The position numbers and the translations under genes are program-made. The notes beneath the pieces are model-generated. The model was not told the DNA's origin. It did no database searches and worked only from the letters and a program-made list of their open reading frames with translations. From contig RPFO01000406.1 in assembly GCA_009746045.1 (NCBI GenBank), positions 1,972,287-2,036,286 on the forward strand: DNA of 64,000 bases. The letters are read 5' to 3'. Positions 1 through 11,346 of the stretch are shown piece after piece (within the stretch, counting starts at the first letter, position 1; every line of letters starts with the position of its first letter). The DNA is from Mesostigma viride. Lineage: Eukaryota; Streptophyta; Mesostigmatophyceae; Mesostigmatales; Mesostigmataceae.

Positions 1-3000
1 CGCCAGTTGGCCTGCTTGACGGTGCTCGTGCGGGAGTACGGCGTCAGTCTAAACCTGGCAGACTTCAGCAACCCGCTTCGGCATGCCATCACGCAGCACT
101 ACCCGCTGGCTTTCGTGACCGCACTGCTGGAGCTGGGGGCGGACCCCCGCGTGGGCGACTGCCTATCGACGGCATGCAGCCACGCGAGGCCGGGCAACGC
201 AGACGATGCGGCGATGGTGGACTTGCTGTTGGCGTGGGAGACCAAGGCAGGGGCAGGGGGGGGGAGGCTGCGTCCCACGGCTACCTTCCGGTTGCAGCCG
301 TTCTCGAGTGACATGGACGTCATCAAGAAGCTGCTGGCGGCCGGGTGGGACATCAACAGCGAGTGCAACCTGGACCTGTGGTGGGTGGGCACCACCGCCG
401 GCACAATGCTGGAACACGCGTGCTTGCACCTGGCGGACCACGCGGCGTCCCATTCGCTAGCATTAGTGCGGTTCCTGCTGGATCAGGGGGCACGTGCAGG
501 GTTGTCGCGGGCCATACTGGTCGCCTGCAACTCCAAGCTGCGGTCGAGTGAAGCGGGGGAATTAAAGGAGGGCGGGATCTCGGATCAAGGCCAGCTGACC
601 GCAATCGTTACGACCGTGGTGCGGATGTTGCTCGCCGCAGCCAAGCTACATGGCGCAAACCCAGGTGGGGCAGCTGGTGCTGCACTGCCGGGTGTGTCCA
701 GACTTGCCAGGGCGTCTGCCCCACCTGCCAGGGGGGATGGACCATCGGCGCCACCACCGGTCGGGAGGACCATCATGACGCGTAGTCGAGCAGCAGGCAA
801 GGCCGGTGCTGGTGCTGCCGCCGGCACGGGCCGTGGCGGCCGCAAGCATGTGGGTGGGACAAGTACTGCCACAGGTGGCGTTAGCAGCAGCCGTGCAGGG
901 AACAGCAGCCCAGGTGCTTCCAGGGACAGTGGGCGCGCATGCTCGCACTCGGCAGGGGGTGTGTGCTCGTACGCGTCACCAGGATTGTCCATCGACACAC
1001 GCGTCGTGGATGGGCTCTACCGGAAGAACGCGCTGATTCAAGCATGTGCCAACGGCCACGTGGGCGCCGTGTGCTTGCTGCTGGCTGCCGGGTTTGACCC
1101 GAACTTTACAGGTGAGTTGCTTGACCTGCCAATGACGGTGGCTTAAAGGCACGCCGCTGGCATGTAAGCCTAGTCGCTGGGATCCCAGGCAGCAAGCACG
1201 TCAACCCACTGCTACCCTACTCTTGGCTGACTCGTTGCCCCCGTAATGCCAGTTGTATTCCAGAAGTCGCACGAGGCCTTCGTGGGGCCCTTTCAACGTG
1301 CTTCTTTCCTGGCAGAATGCCAACGCCAGGAAGCGTCCGCGGCAATGAGGGTGGCCGGTTGGCCATCTTGTCGGCTGTTTTTTGTAGGCTTGCTGCCTAC
1401 AACCAGCCCGTAGGTTTGCTGTAGGCTGCCATGAATATTGCACAGTGAACGTATGGTGCATGTGTAAGTAGGTGCTTGCATGCCATGCGCAGAGGCACTG
1501 TGAGCCCCTGAGCAGACAGTGATGCACTTCAGCTGGCAGGACATGCGGGAAAGGGTCGTACGTGGTTGTGTCTCCTGAAGCAGCTCGTGGCGGGTATGTG
1601 TATGCCAGGGCACTATATTTTGTACCAGTACGCTACGACTTGCGCCTTGTAGCTCTACCTGATGCATCTATTAGTGTCCGTTGGCGAAAGGATTCTCGCG
1701 ATGTTTCGTTTGCGGAGGATGGGCGCTTCCATAGCCTTCTCGCTGTGGAGCGTGCGCTTATACAGATCATCATTGAAGTAATTATACAGATCATTATTGA
1801 AGTCATTATACAGATCATCATACAGGTAATTATTTCAACTCACTACACATGTCATTTTACAGATGATCATACATGTCATGATTGTCATCTGACTAAATGG
1901 CTCATTACCCCCGCATGCACCTTTGCCGTGCCAAACTTTCTCCTCCCGCTCAGGTGGTTTCCAGGGCCCCCTGTGGGGCGGCACACCGCTGCTGGAGGCG
2001 ATCACCCACGGCAACGCCGACGTCGTCGCGCTTCTTTTGGCGTCCGGCGCCCGCACGGACGGGCCCCTCTACACCCACGAGCACGGCCGCCGCCGGGTGC
2101 TCAACCCGGCGGGTGTCATCCGCCACCTCGAAGAGGTGGCTGGCCAGGTCTGGCTGGCAAGCGATAGTCAGGCGGACGACGATTCAGACAGCGGTCACAT
2201 GGACTGCTCATGTATCTACCCCTCGAGCCCGCTGGTGGCGGCAGCCAGTGCGTGTGACGCGAGCTGTCTAATGCTATTATTAGAGGCCGGCGCGGACCCC
2301 AACGCGCGTGACTGCATCGGCCACCTGGCATTGAACGTTCTGGGCCGCGAGGGGCGCAAGGAGAGCAAGCGGGGTGGGGCAAGCAGCAAGACCAACAAAG
2401 GGACGGGGGACATGCGCGAGTGCCTCTTGCTCCTGCTCAAGCACGGCGCTCGCGCCGACTTGACGCTGGACACGCGGCTCGGCCTCGACAACTCGTTCGT
2501 TTGGACGTGTGTCAAGGAAGGTGACGTCGACAGTCTCAAGTTGCTGTCCGCTCACGGGGTGGACCTGTTTGCCTGCCATGGCGGCCGGCTCCACGACCTA
2601 TACCATGGGAGCATCCTTGAGTATGCAGTCTCGTCGCCGCAGACACGCCGCGCGCTGCCGGTCCTGCTGGCCGCCCCTGGTGCCAACCCCAACTGGACGG
2701 GGCCCGACGGGTCTGCCCCTCCGCCGCTTCTCTCGCTGGTGCGGCGGCTAGGCCGTGGGGACAATGTGAATGCGGCGACGACCGCGGTACATCAGCTACT
2801 GGGCGTGGGGGCGTCGGCAGACATGACCGATGGTGAGGGTCTCACGGCACTGCATCTGCTGCTGCTGCCGGACAAGTACCCTCGCGGGGAGGAGGAGGAG
2901 GAAGAGGAGCTGGCCGTGTCGTACGGTGTCGTGGCTGCGCTGCTGATCTCCCACAGCAAGAGGCACGCAGAGAAGGTGCACTGCGACAAGCACGGGACGC

Positions 3001-3362
3001 CGCTGGAGCTGGCCCGCCAGGTGGCAGAGGACCCTGGCGCGGTGTCCCCGTTCATGGCCATGTATGCTGCGCTGGGGAACGATGTGGGCCGGGAAAGGGT
3101 CGCGGCCGCAAAACGGATGGCGGCGCGGATGGTGATTGTGTTGGAGCGTGCGGAGGAGATTCGGCGGGAGGCGCGGTGGGCGCGGCGCAAGCACTATGTG
3201 CTGCTGCGTGAACTGGCGCAGAGGGGGCGGATGGAGACTGCGCTGGCAAAGGGCCAGCCTCGGTCGGCGTACGCCACGGGGGACGACGCGGTGGTATGCG
3301 CACAGTGGATGTGCGACGTGGCTCCGCAAGATGTTGCAGTGTCCATCATTCGCTTCTTGTAA
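1..3362 (+). CDS. Ankyrin-repeat protein, 3' part (5' partial)
   Basis: Two exons are visible, 1-1111 and 1954-3362. The first is open to the left edge, so the start codon lies outside. The donor (ACAG|GTGAGT at 1111/1112) and acceptor (CGCTCAG|GTGG at 1953/1954) join in phase 1 and keep the frame, giving ...DPNFTG-GFQGPLWGGTPLL. Ankyrin-like helices recur on both sides: LLELGADPR, LLLAAGFDPN, TPLLEAITHGNADVVALLLASGA, LLLEAGADPNARD, LLKHGARADL, LLSAHGVDL. A Gly/Ala/Ser-rich linker (about residues 215-315 of the visible part) and an acidic run near 2900 interrupt the repeats. The C-terminus is Arg-rich and helical. The TAA stop at 3360-3362 overlaps TGTAA, the usual green-algal polyadenylation motif. 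Ankyrin repeats mediate protein binding; no catalytic domain is visible, so the partner and pathway are unknown. Confidence 0.85.
1761..1840. repeat. 24-bp tandem repeat in ankyrin-gene intron
   Basis: About 3.3 copies of an AT-rich 24-bp unit (TACAGATCATCATTGAAG...) lie inside the 842-bp intron 1112-1953. The rest of that intron shows nothing recognisable. Confidence 0.7.
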
Positions 3363-3503
3363 ATATGGTTTTTTGAGTGGTCGTCTCTACTTGGGAAGTG
3401 GTCACTGAGGGAAGGTGGTCCCACCAGCTGCATGACAAATGCTGGTGATGCGCTCTGGTTAGCCTATTGGCTACTGCCGCCCGTATTATTGTTAATTAAA
3501 TAA

Positions 3504-3522
3504 CACGTAACAGCGTTACGTG
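3504..3522 (-). other. LINE 3'-terminal hairpin, class I
   Basis: An inverted repeat, CACGTAAC-agc-GTTACGTG with slight asymmetry, precedes a short TTAATTAA-type tail on the minus strand. It is equivalent to the CACGTGAC-N3-GTCACGTG hairpins at 6231-6249 and 20328-20346. It marks the 3' end of the LINE fragment that follows. Confidence 0.65.
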
Positions 3523-3548
3523 AGCATAAGTCCTCAGTACAGTCGAGT

Positions 3549-3743
3549 GGGATGGGATGGGATGGGATGGGATGGGATGGGATGGGATGGGATGGGATGG
3601 GATGGGATGGGATGGGATGGGATGGGATGGGATGGGATGGGATGGGATGGGATGGGATGGGATGGGATGGGATGGGATGGGATGGGATGGGATGGGATGG
3701 GATGGGATGGGATGGGATGGGATGGGATGGGATGGGATGGATG
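3549..3743 (+). repeat. (GGGAT)n microsatellite, about 39 copies
   Basis: A near-perfect 5-bp tandem array. The homologous LINE 3' UTR at 19530-19550 has only one or two units (gggatggaatgg), so the array expanded after this LINE copy inserted. The open frames across it are an artefact of the repeat. Confidence 0.97.
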
Positions 3744-4734
3744 GAGCTAGCTATCTAAGACCTAGTTACAGGGTTGTGGGCACCACGGCCCGAATCACTG
3801 TGAATGCCAAACTTGGTCACACGCGGAGCCCCCTCTGGCTTGGGGGTGGTCTCCTTCATTACTACCTGCCACGTATCCTTGCGAACCATCTGCCTACAGA
3901 TAACACACATGCCAGGGGGCTGCCCTGGCGTGAGCCCATTGCGACGTGGGTAGCGCATATCCATGACTAGCCTATCCCGGAAAGTCCACGGGTGGCGCCC
4001 CGGCCGCGCTCGGCCCGTGGCACGCCATGTGAGAGCAAGACGCCCAGGTTGGGCGGGCTTGCTGCTTGCTCAGCTATCCATCGTGTCTACCTGATCTGTG
4101 TGTGCGAGGTACGTGCCCGGCCAGGCCCAGGCGCCTGTGCCTAATAATATGGGAAGCATATGGTAAATCAGCTTACAAATCCTCATGGGTAATATGCATG
4201 CTGAATGGAGTATTTAGCGCACTACGTAGCATCTTGGTGACTGCACCGTCGAGTTGCTGCTCCTGCTCCTGCGCCAGCGTCCACGTCTCGGCTCCATAGG
4301 TCAGGATCAAGTCAGGATGATGACCTTGAAGAGGTCGTGTTCGACAGTCCAGGGCAGGGCGGGGTTGCTCCACCAGCGACGGTGCTCGTGGAGCTGTGCC
4401 CAGGCCATACCAATCCTGGTCATCATGTCGTTATCAAGGAGACAACCAGCTATTATTGTTTTACGGCTGCGTATCCAACATATTTTAGAACTCTCTTGGT
4501 ACGAATTGGCCACATGGTCAATTCTGTTGCCTTGATCAGAATCCCATAGGTGTACACCTATGTGAGCACTCCGTGCATGGGATAGCTCAGTATCTGTACT
4601 GAGTGCGTTCACACATGCATGTAATCACCTAATTAATTACGTTGTCTAATCACCTATATAGTAGTATAACAAACACAATATTACCCCAATATATCCCGGT
4701 TGCCCACATGCATGTCGAGCGACAACAAATGCAA

Positions 4735-5864
4735 CTAATGAACTTAGGCATGGCTGACCGGGTGGAGCTCAGAACTTTTGCGTCTGAGCCCTAAATTTAG
4801 TCAGACTACTTGCATAAGATGCGTCTTTTCAAGAGGCGTCTGCTAGTATAATCGGTTATGGCCGTAACGCAATATTTTGCCAAAGCCACCAAAACGCAGC
4901 CTCGACAAGCAAATCGAGCTGCTGTCCGCATTCCAGTCGACAGCAGCTTGTGCGACATCAACTCCTGCATGCGGACGCCAACCCTCTCGTGCTGCATGAT
5001 CCCAGCTGACCGCCCCCCCCCGGTCTGCCTCCCTCGACGCAGTGCTCTACTGTCACCAAATTGGTCGGCCATTCGCCAAGAAAACACGAAGTTCCCATAC
5101 CGGCGATGCCAGAATGTCCGCCGCTTCGGCGCCGGCCAGCGGCCGGTATTTTTGCATATTGGAAATCTTGACGCTCACGAAGGAACAATGTGACGATGTT
5201 ATCACGTTGCTGGCCCGCCATGTGACGAAATTTATCTGCATGCCTACTCCCGGAGTCCTGGCGACAAGGTCACCAAGCCCAACTGCATGGGAATGGCTGC
5301 TTCAAGAACCGAAGGCGTACTTGAAGGCAGTCATCATGTGCAGCTACCTAACCTGTGCTGCGACGCCCAGGACTTCACCCAGGTAGGCTACGCTGGCCTC
5401 AAAAGCCTCCTGCACGAGCGCAGACGGGCATGCAGCCACAGCAGCTGCAGCATCCTCGCAGAGCGGCACCTCCCCCAGCACGGACTCGATCCGAGCTGCA
5501 GTGGCGGAGCAGCGCTGGCGCCGATGGCTGAGCTAGCATGCAGCTCGCCGCCCTGAATGCGCCTGATGGCCCACTCAACACACTCGCGGCCACTACTTAC
5601 CTTCAGCGACATCGCAGCCCGAGTTCGGTTCCTCTCTCGCCGCAAGAAGCTGGTGAACAAGTTGCTTGACGACGACCTGACGCCAGGCCAGCCGCGCATG
5701 AGCAGCAATGCCGCAACCAGGGCCGGGCCTGACTACATTCGCCACAAGACCAGCCCCGAGAAGCCCCAAGTGTACTGCCGGCGCGGGGCGGGGACCTTTA
5801 TGTGAACAAGAAATTGTGGAAGCCCCCCCGGGCTCCCTCGGAATAGACCATTCAAGCTAGTTGT
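4735..5864 (+). mobile_element. ORF1-bearing LINE derivative, family 1, 5' part (host of a nested element)
   Basis: The plus strand carries a LINE 5' UTR with the GCGTCTT...AAGAGGCG hairpin (about 4820-4845) and a broken family-1 ORF1. Pieces include NVRRFGAGQ, DAQDFTQVGYAGLKSLLHERRRA and LTFSDIAARVRFLSRRKKLV. The start codon position reads AAG, and the frame is broken several times with an internal deletion before the CTD. The 3' UTR stops at 5864 and resumes at about 10021, because another element (5865-10015) is inserted. A GTTGT pair (5860-5864 and 10016-10020) is the likely duplication. Confidence 0.7.
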
Positions 5865-6212
5865 ATTAATGAATGAATTAATTAATTAATTAATTAATTA
5901 ATTAATTGATGAATTAGGAACATAACTCCGTTGGAAGTACATGTAGTGCACATATTATCCCTGAGAAGGGGCATATGGCTTTTAATACATTCTGGGCTAC
6001 TTCCTGCAAGGGTGGGAATGTAAGCTACCCTTGCTCTAGGTGCGCCAGGGCACCTGCACCCCCATGATCTATCAAGCTATGCCCAGCTAAGGGGGAGCCT
6101 GTCATGTGGGGGAAGATCATCATGGCTATACAAGAGCTAGGGCATGGCTTCTCAACAGAGAGCGTCTCTCTGCATAGGCATAGCATGGCTAAAGTCTTAG
6201 TGCAACATCCAT

Positions 6213-8262
6213 AATAATAATAATAATAAGCACGTGACTGCGTCACGTGGGTGCCAATACAGAGTAAAGGAACCTTCAACCCTATATACACAGCGAGAAG
6301 GAGGGAGGGCGCCCTAACTTGTCTCACTGCCGCAGGTGGGCAGGCCACAGAGCGCTCTCTCCACGGCATGGTGCCGGGGCGCAACACTGTGGGTGCAATA
6401 CAACCAGTGCAATACCATAGGTAGGCTGACGCATAGCTTATGCTACAAATGTGAGGTGGGCTCAAGACGTCGGCTAATTAAGGCGCAAGCTGATGGCCAC
6501 AAGGTGCCAGAGCTAATTGAAGGTACTATAATAACGCTGTGCGCTAATATCGTTTCAAGTGCTGTAATGCCTAAGCTATCCCATAATCGATTGCCCCCCG
6601 TCTAGACAACTAGCTTGAGTGCTCTATCCCGGGGAAGCCCGGGGGGGCTTCCACAGTTTCTTGTTGATATAGAGGTCCCCGCCCCGCCACTGAGTACACT
6701 TGGGGCTTCTCGGGGTTGGTCTTGTGGCGGATGTAGTCGGGCCACTGATCGCGGCGTTGCTGCTGCTGGGCTGGCGTCAGGTCGTCGTCAAGCGACCAGG
6801 AGGTGTCCACCAGCTTCTTGCGGCGAGAGAGGAACCGAACTCGGGCTGTGATGTCGCTGAAGGTGAGGACCACTGGAGGGGGCCCAGCCTTGGCCCGTGG
6901 ATGGGGCAGGCGGTAGGCGCCCTGCAGTATCGCACCTGGCAGCTGCATGCACGCCAAGAGCTGTTTCTTCAGCTGAGTCGTCGAGAAGAGAGTCTAGGGT
7001 CTCCTCCGGCGGCATGTCGAAGCGCCTGAGGATGACTCGGCAGCGGCGACGGTCGCGGTCAGCGGCCTCGCGGCGCGTGTCTTCCAGCTCCTGGAGCTTG
7101 GTGGTGATGGCGGTCGTGGTAGAGGATGCCTGGCTCTTGAGCAGGTCCGCCCAGGAGGCGCGAGTCGAGGGGTCATCGCTAGCCCTACCAGCAGGTTGGG
7201 CGGCGATGGTGGCCGTTCGCTCGGCGATCTCGGGGACCTGCGTGGCCAGGGCGTCTACCTTGGCAGCAACTGCCTCAAGTTTCACGGTGCCATGGCCGAC
7301 TCGGCCTTCCACCTGGTTAAGGCGGGTGGTCACAGTGGCTGTGGCCTCGGAAACTTTGGTGGCAATGTGCTCTTGCCGGTAGCAGTAAACTGAGGCTGGA
7401 GCTTAAGGGCGACTCTGGCTTCAATGTTGTTGACCTTGGCCGAGAGAGTGTTGAGTGGGCCGTCAGGCGCGTTCAGGGCGGCGAGCTGCTCAGCCAACGG
7501 CGCCAGCTGCTCCGCCACTGCAGCTCCGGGATGGAGTCCGTGCTGGGGGAGGTGCTGCTCTGCGGGGATGCTGCAGCTGCTGTGCATGGCTGCCCGTCTG
7601 CGCTCATGCAGGAGGCTCCTGAGGCCAGCGTAGCCAATCTGGGTGATGTCCTGGGCGTCGCAGCGCAGGTAGCTGCACATGATGACTGCCTTCAAGTATG
7701 CCTCCGGTTCTTGAAGCAGCCATTCCCAGGCGGGCTTGGTGACCTTGTCGCCAGGGGTAGGCAGGAAAAGTTCGTCATGGCGGGCCAGGAACTTGATAAC
7801 ATCGTCACATTGTTCCTTCGTGAGCGTAAAGATTTCCAAGATGCAAAAATCCCGCTGGCCGGCGCCGAAGCGGCGGACGTCCCATTTAGTATGGGAAGTT
7901 TGGGTTTTCTTGGGAATGGGCGACGAATTTGGCGTAGAGCACTGCGTCGAGGGAGGCAGACCGGGGGGGAGAGCTTCGATCAGCGCGAAAAGGTTGGCGT
8001 CCGCAGGAGTTGATGTACGTCGCACGTGCTGCTGTCGACGGGAATGCCGACGACAGCTCAAAATGTTTGTCAAGGCTGCGTTTTGGTGGCATTTGCAAAA
8101 TACTGCGTTACAGCCGTAACGGATTATACTAGCAGATGCGTCTTGAAAAGACGCATCTGATGCAAGTAGCCTGACTGAATTTGGGGCTCAGACGCAGAAG
8201 TTCTGAGCTCCGCCGTCAGCCATTCATGTCCGCTCGTGGCTGGTGGCTCGTCGTGGGCTGTT
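6213..8262 (-). mobile_element. ORF1-only LINE derivative, family 1, full length, nested
   Basis: Flanked by a 10-bp direct repeat, CAACATCCAT (6203-6212 and 8263-8272), which is the target-site duplication inside copy C's 3' UTR. On the minus strand it runs: a 5' UTR of about 170 nt with a perfect hairpin (AGATGCGTCTT-gaa-AAGACGCATCT, 8134-8158), ORF1, a 3' UTR of about 370 nt, the terminal hairpin CACGTGAC-gca-GTCACGTG (6231-6249 on plus), and a (TTA)n tail. Total length is 2,050 bp with no ORF2. This is direct evidence that an ORF1-plus-UTR unit transposed by itself. Confidence 0.8.
6610..8092 (-). pseudogene. LINE ORF1 protein, family 1 (frameshifted)
   Basis: It starts MPPKRSLDKHFEL at 8092, and at least three frame changes follow. 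Segments in order: MPPKRS..; DVRRFGAGQRDFCILEIFTL..WEWLLQEPEAYLKAV (N-terminal domain); LNQVEGRVGHG..VEAVAAKVDALATQV (coiled coil); RCRVILRRFDMPPEETLDSLL (RRM-like); PPVVLTFSDITARVRFLSRRKK..QWPDYIRHK (C-terminal domain). The order coiled coil, RRM, CTD is that of L1-type ORF1 RNA-binding proteins. The N-terminal domain before the coiled coil is not one I recognise. Indels break the reading frame near 7900, 7340 and 6960. Confidence 0.75.
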
Positions 8263-8439
8263 CAACATCCATGGGAGGTCCCATTGTAGGCATGGCTTGG
8301 CTGTCAAATTCTTTAGGCAACATCCATGGGGGCCATTATGGGCGCACATGCGCGTGGGCTACATGCTAGGCTAAGCCTTCACTAATCTACACTACTGGTA
8401 TGGATTCCCTAGTCTGAGGTGGCAGGAGGGGGCTGCCAG

Positions 8440-9831
8440 GGCTTGTGGTCAACGTGGATGACCGCCCCCCTCCAGTATACCGGCTTCCCCCCTGCACTCT
8501 GCCGGAGCTGAAGGTAGGTCGGCCATAGCTCGCGTCGCCGCTGTTGCTGGGCCATGCAGGGTCAAGTCGTCGTCCAGCGTGAAGCGAGTCCTCGAGAGCT
8601 TCTTGCGGCATTTAAGGAACGCCAGCTTGTCCGCCATGTACTTAAAGGTGAGGAGCACGGGTGCCGGGCCAGCCTTCCCCCGCGCACGGGGGAGGCGGAC
8701 AGCCGACATGTCCAGCTCACCAGTGAGTTGCATGGGGGCAAGAATGTCGCGCTTAATAAATGCCGTGAGAAGGCTTGTCGAGGTCTCACCTGCCGGCTGG
8801 TCGAAGTGCTTGACGATGACATTGTGGCTGCGCTGGGTGATCGGTCGGCTTCCTCGCGAAGGTCGAGGGCTTGTTGCTTGAGTTGTGCCGCGATGGTGGA
8901 GGTGGTGGAGGTGGTGGAGGTGGTGTGATGCTAATTTAAATTAGCAAGTCCGCCCAGGTGCGTGGGGGAGCATCACTGGCCGGGCCAGCAGGTGCCGGCT
9001 GGGCAGCGATGTCCTTCACCACCTGCTGCATGGGCGGTGAGGCAGGCGGTGTCATGCAGGCACGAAAGGGCGGTGGCGGTGGCTTGAAGGCGCCATGGTC
9101 GAGGTCGAGGAGCTGGGCTTTGATGTCGGCAGTGGAGGCGGAAATGGCAGTGAAGGTGGAGGCGACGGTGGTGGCAAGGTGAGGAAGTTCAGTAGCCAGC
9201 GTGCCTCCCATTGCTGCCGCATCGGCGGCAAGGGGGGCCGGTCACGTGCTGCTGAAAGGCTTCCGTAAGGATGGAACGAAGTGTGGGGGCCGGGAGGAGA
9301 TGGCCTGGAGCCCAGATCTCGCCGTCAGAGCGCATGAGAAGGGAGTTGAGAAATTATGGCATATGCTGGAGTCAGCCGGGGGCGGGCGCCGACCCGAACA
9401 GGCCGGACGCTGATGTTGTGCCAGCAGCCGCCATCCAAGCAGAGGAGGCGATTGATGTCGTGGAGATGGGAGGCACAGGTCGTAAAGCGAGGCGTAGTCC
9501 CCGTAGAAGATGCAATGCAGAGCATCGCTCGGAGAAATGTTGGTCCAGTCGTGATCATCGACCTTGAAAGGTTGGGGCCGAAAGCGCGGTTCTGAGGGGC
9601 GTGAAGACCCTCCTGTTTTGTCGGCTGAGTGGGTGCGTTTAGGGTCAGGCGATGCCGATGGCGAGGCATTGAGCCCGGGAGGGGGCGGGGCGACCACCAG
9701 CCGGTGCGCGACTAGTGTCACCGTTGCCTGCCGGACCTGAGGGCGAAGCTGCAGCCTGAGCTGCATGCAGACGTATTTTCATGGCCAAGCGCATCCGCCA
9801 AACTGCGCGTTGAGGAGCGTTTGCTCGTCAT
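8440..9831 (-). pseudogene. LINE ORF1 protein, family 2, copy C (broken)
   Basis: Homologous throughout to the copy at 11776-13120 but more decayed. Pieces are RFRPQPFKVDDHDWTNISP (9600s), LATELPHLATTV..ISASTADIKAQLLDLD (9200-9100) and LTGELDMSAVRLPRARGKAG..LAFLKCRKK (8730-8580). An AT-rich palindrome around 8932-8945 (TAATTTAAATTA) replaces the TTAA found at the same place in the other copy and creates a stop after TWADLL. A CTD-proximal frameshift follows. Confidence 0.75.
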
Positions 9832-10020
9832 ATATTGCGTAATAGCTTCGGAAAATTATATCAGCATGTGCGTCTTATAAAGACGAAGCGATAGTGATAT
9901 TCACAGCTGACTGATTCGGGGCTCAAACATGAAAGTTATTATGAGCGCCGCCGTCAGCCATGGCTACCTCGTGGCTCGTGGCTCGTGTACCCGGGGTATG
10001 GCAAGGTTGTGTCCTGTTGT

Positions 10021-10195
10021 CTAGATGGCCGGGGGCAATCGACATGCAGTTAATAATGGGATAGCTTAGGCATTCAGTACATGGCACTTGAAATGACATT
10101 AGCGGCTAGCACAGCGTTTTAGTGCTGACTAGCTCTGCCACCTACTTAGTTGTGGCCATCAGCTTGCGCCTTAGCCGACCTAACCTTTGTAGCAT
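10021..10195 (+). mobile_element. Continuation of family-1 LINE 3' UTR
   Basis: This stretch is the reverse complement of the family-1 3' UTR at about 6420-6600, so it has the same orientation as the element at 4735-5864 and probably continues it. It stops at (C)TTTGTAGCAT (10185-10195). The same word occurs at 20497-20507, where family-1 3' UTR resumes, so everything between may be one composite insertion. Confidence 0.6.
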
Positions 10196-11341
10196 AGCCT
10201 CACCTAGTACGCCAGCGCTACGGCGGGGTCGATCGGACCCACCCTACTGACTGACCGATCTGATCTACGCTGATGACAATCCACGGCTGTCGCGGCGCGA
10301 CGCTCGTGGAGACCCCGGAGTCCGCCCTTGGTACTCGGGCTAGATATAGCTCACAAGAGTCACTGGAAGCATTGGCGGTGAAGCTTATCAGGATAAGCAT
10401 GAAACGGAGGTCATGGCCATCGGCTTCCCCGCTCAGTGGGACCGCCCCACCCACCCTCCAGTCCTAGCTGCATGTTGCATGGACGGAAGCCCTGTCCCTC
10501 CGGCGACTCGCTTCAAGCTCCTTGGCAGCGCTGGCTCCCCGCCACGGCCGGCGACATCAACACCCGCATCATGGCCAGGCCGGCCTGGGCCCTAGCTCCG
10601 CCGCCTCCACGGACCTCAGTGTTCTGGACATGTCGCTACCTGAGTGAGCGTGGGCGCAATCGCATTGTTTTGAAGGCCTTTGTCCTCACCCGTCCTCCTT
10701 TACGGCTGCGAGGCGAGGACCATGGACCAGGCGCTGAGCAAGCAGCTTGACGGCACTGTCACTCGAATTATGCTCCGTCACATCCTCGGTGTCCGCTACC
10801 AATTAGAGCGCCGCACCCGGGCCGAGCTCTACTGCGAGCTCCCTCTTGCCACCCATACCATCCGACACCGCCGCCTCCACTTTGCCGGCCATCTTGCCCG
10901 CACAGACCATGCAGGTGAATACCGATGCGGGCCCGGCAGGCGGGCTTAGTAGGCCGGACTCGCCAACCAGGCATAGACAGGCTCTCCCTATGGCAGGGTC
11001 CCCTCGTCCCGTCGCAACCCACTGGCAAACCAGGGCAGTGCGCCCCGCACCGACGCGACGCGACCCGGACCTATGTGACACAATTGCTTGAGGATGCAGG
11101 GCTTCTGGGACTATCTGTACTCTGTGCCCGCGTGCATGATAGACAAGGAGAAATGGGCTGCCTGATCTGCGATAAGCACCTTCCTGTGGGGCATGCATGC
11201 TCCTGTTTCATCCCCGCGGGCCCCGCGGCCCATTGCTAGAATTATGCAGGGTAGAAGTCCTCAGGTGGAGGTTATTGCTCCTGAGGATAGCCGCTACACT
11301 ACCGCCTTGATCGTCTGCCATTACAATAGAGGACAGCTAAG
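10196..11341 (+). mobile_element. 5'-truncated LINE, RT C-terminal half (family F)
   Basis: The plus strand has decayed RT coding sequence: DLIYADDN at about 10256 (the YADD catalytic box), LLYGCEARTMDQALSKQLDGTVTRI..LRHILGVRY (10686-10800) and HTIRHRRLHFAGHLARTDHAGE (10855-10920). A 3' UTR with GAGGACAGCT follows at about 11330. Several frameshifts are present. Its extreme 3' end was split by two later insertions: ATGAG precedes 11347, and ATGAGGATTATatcccc resumes at 17259. Confidence 0.7.
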
Positions 11342-11346
11342 ATGAG

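Larger units (their letters stand above)
3504..4600 (-). mobile_element. 5'-truncated LINE, RT C-terminus plus 3' UTR (family A)
   Basis: The minus strand encodes decayed pieces of the C-terminal part of a LINE reverse transcriptase: ILTYGAETWTLAQEQEQQLDGAV around 4330-4240, then a region matching SHILRHRRLGLAGHLARTDQVD of the copy at 19503-20205. The 3' UTR follows (about 4000-3530) and carries an expanded GGGAT microsatellite. No full-length ORF remains. The right boundary is approximate: homology fades between 4450 and 4620. Confidence 0.7.
5865..10015 (-). mobile_element. ORF1-only LINE derivative, family 2, copy C, interrupted
   Basis: Read on the minus strand: 5' UTR (about 10000-9832), a decayed ORF1 (9831-8440), and a 3' UTR from 8440 to 8273 that continues at 6202-5865 after a nested insertion. 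It ends in the hairpin ACTTC-CAAC-GGAGT (5925-5938 on plus) and a long (AATT)n tail (5868-5905). No endonuclease or RT is present between ORF1 and the 3' end, so as built it would depend on another LINE. Confidence 0.7.

Noticed and set aside
2792..3329. Minus-strand ORFs over the ankyrin exon
   Set aside because: Shadows of a GC-rich coding exon.
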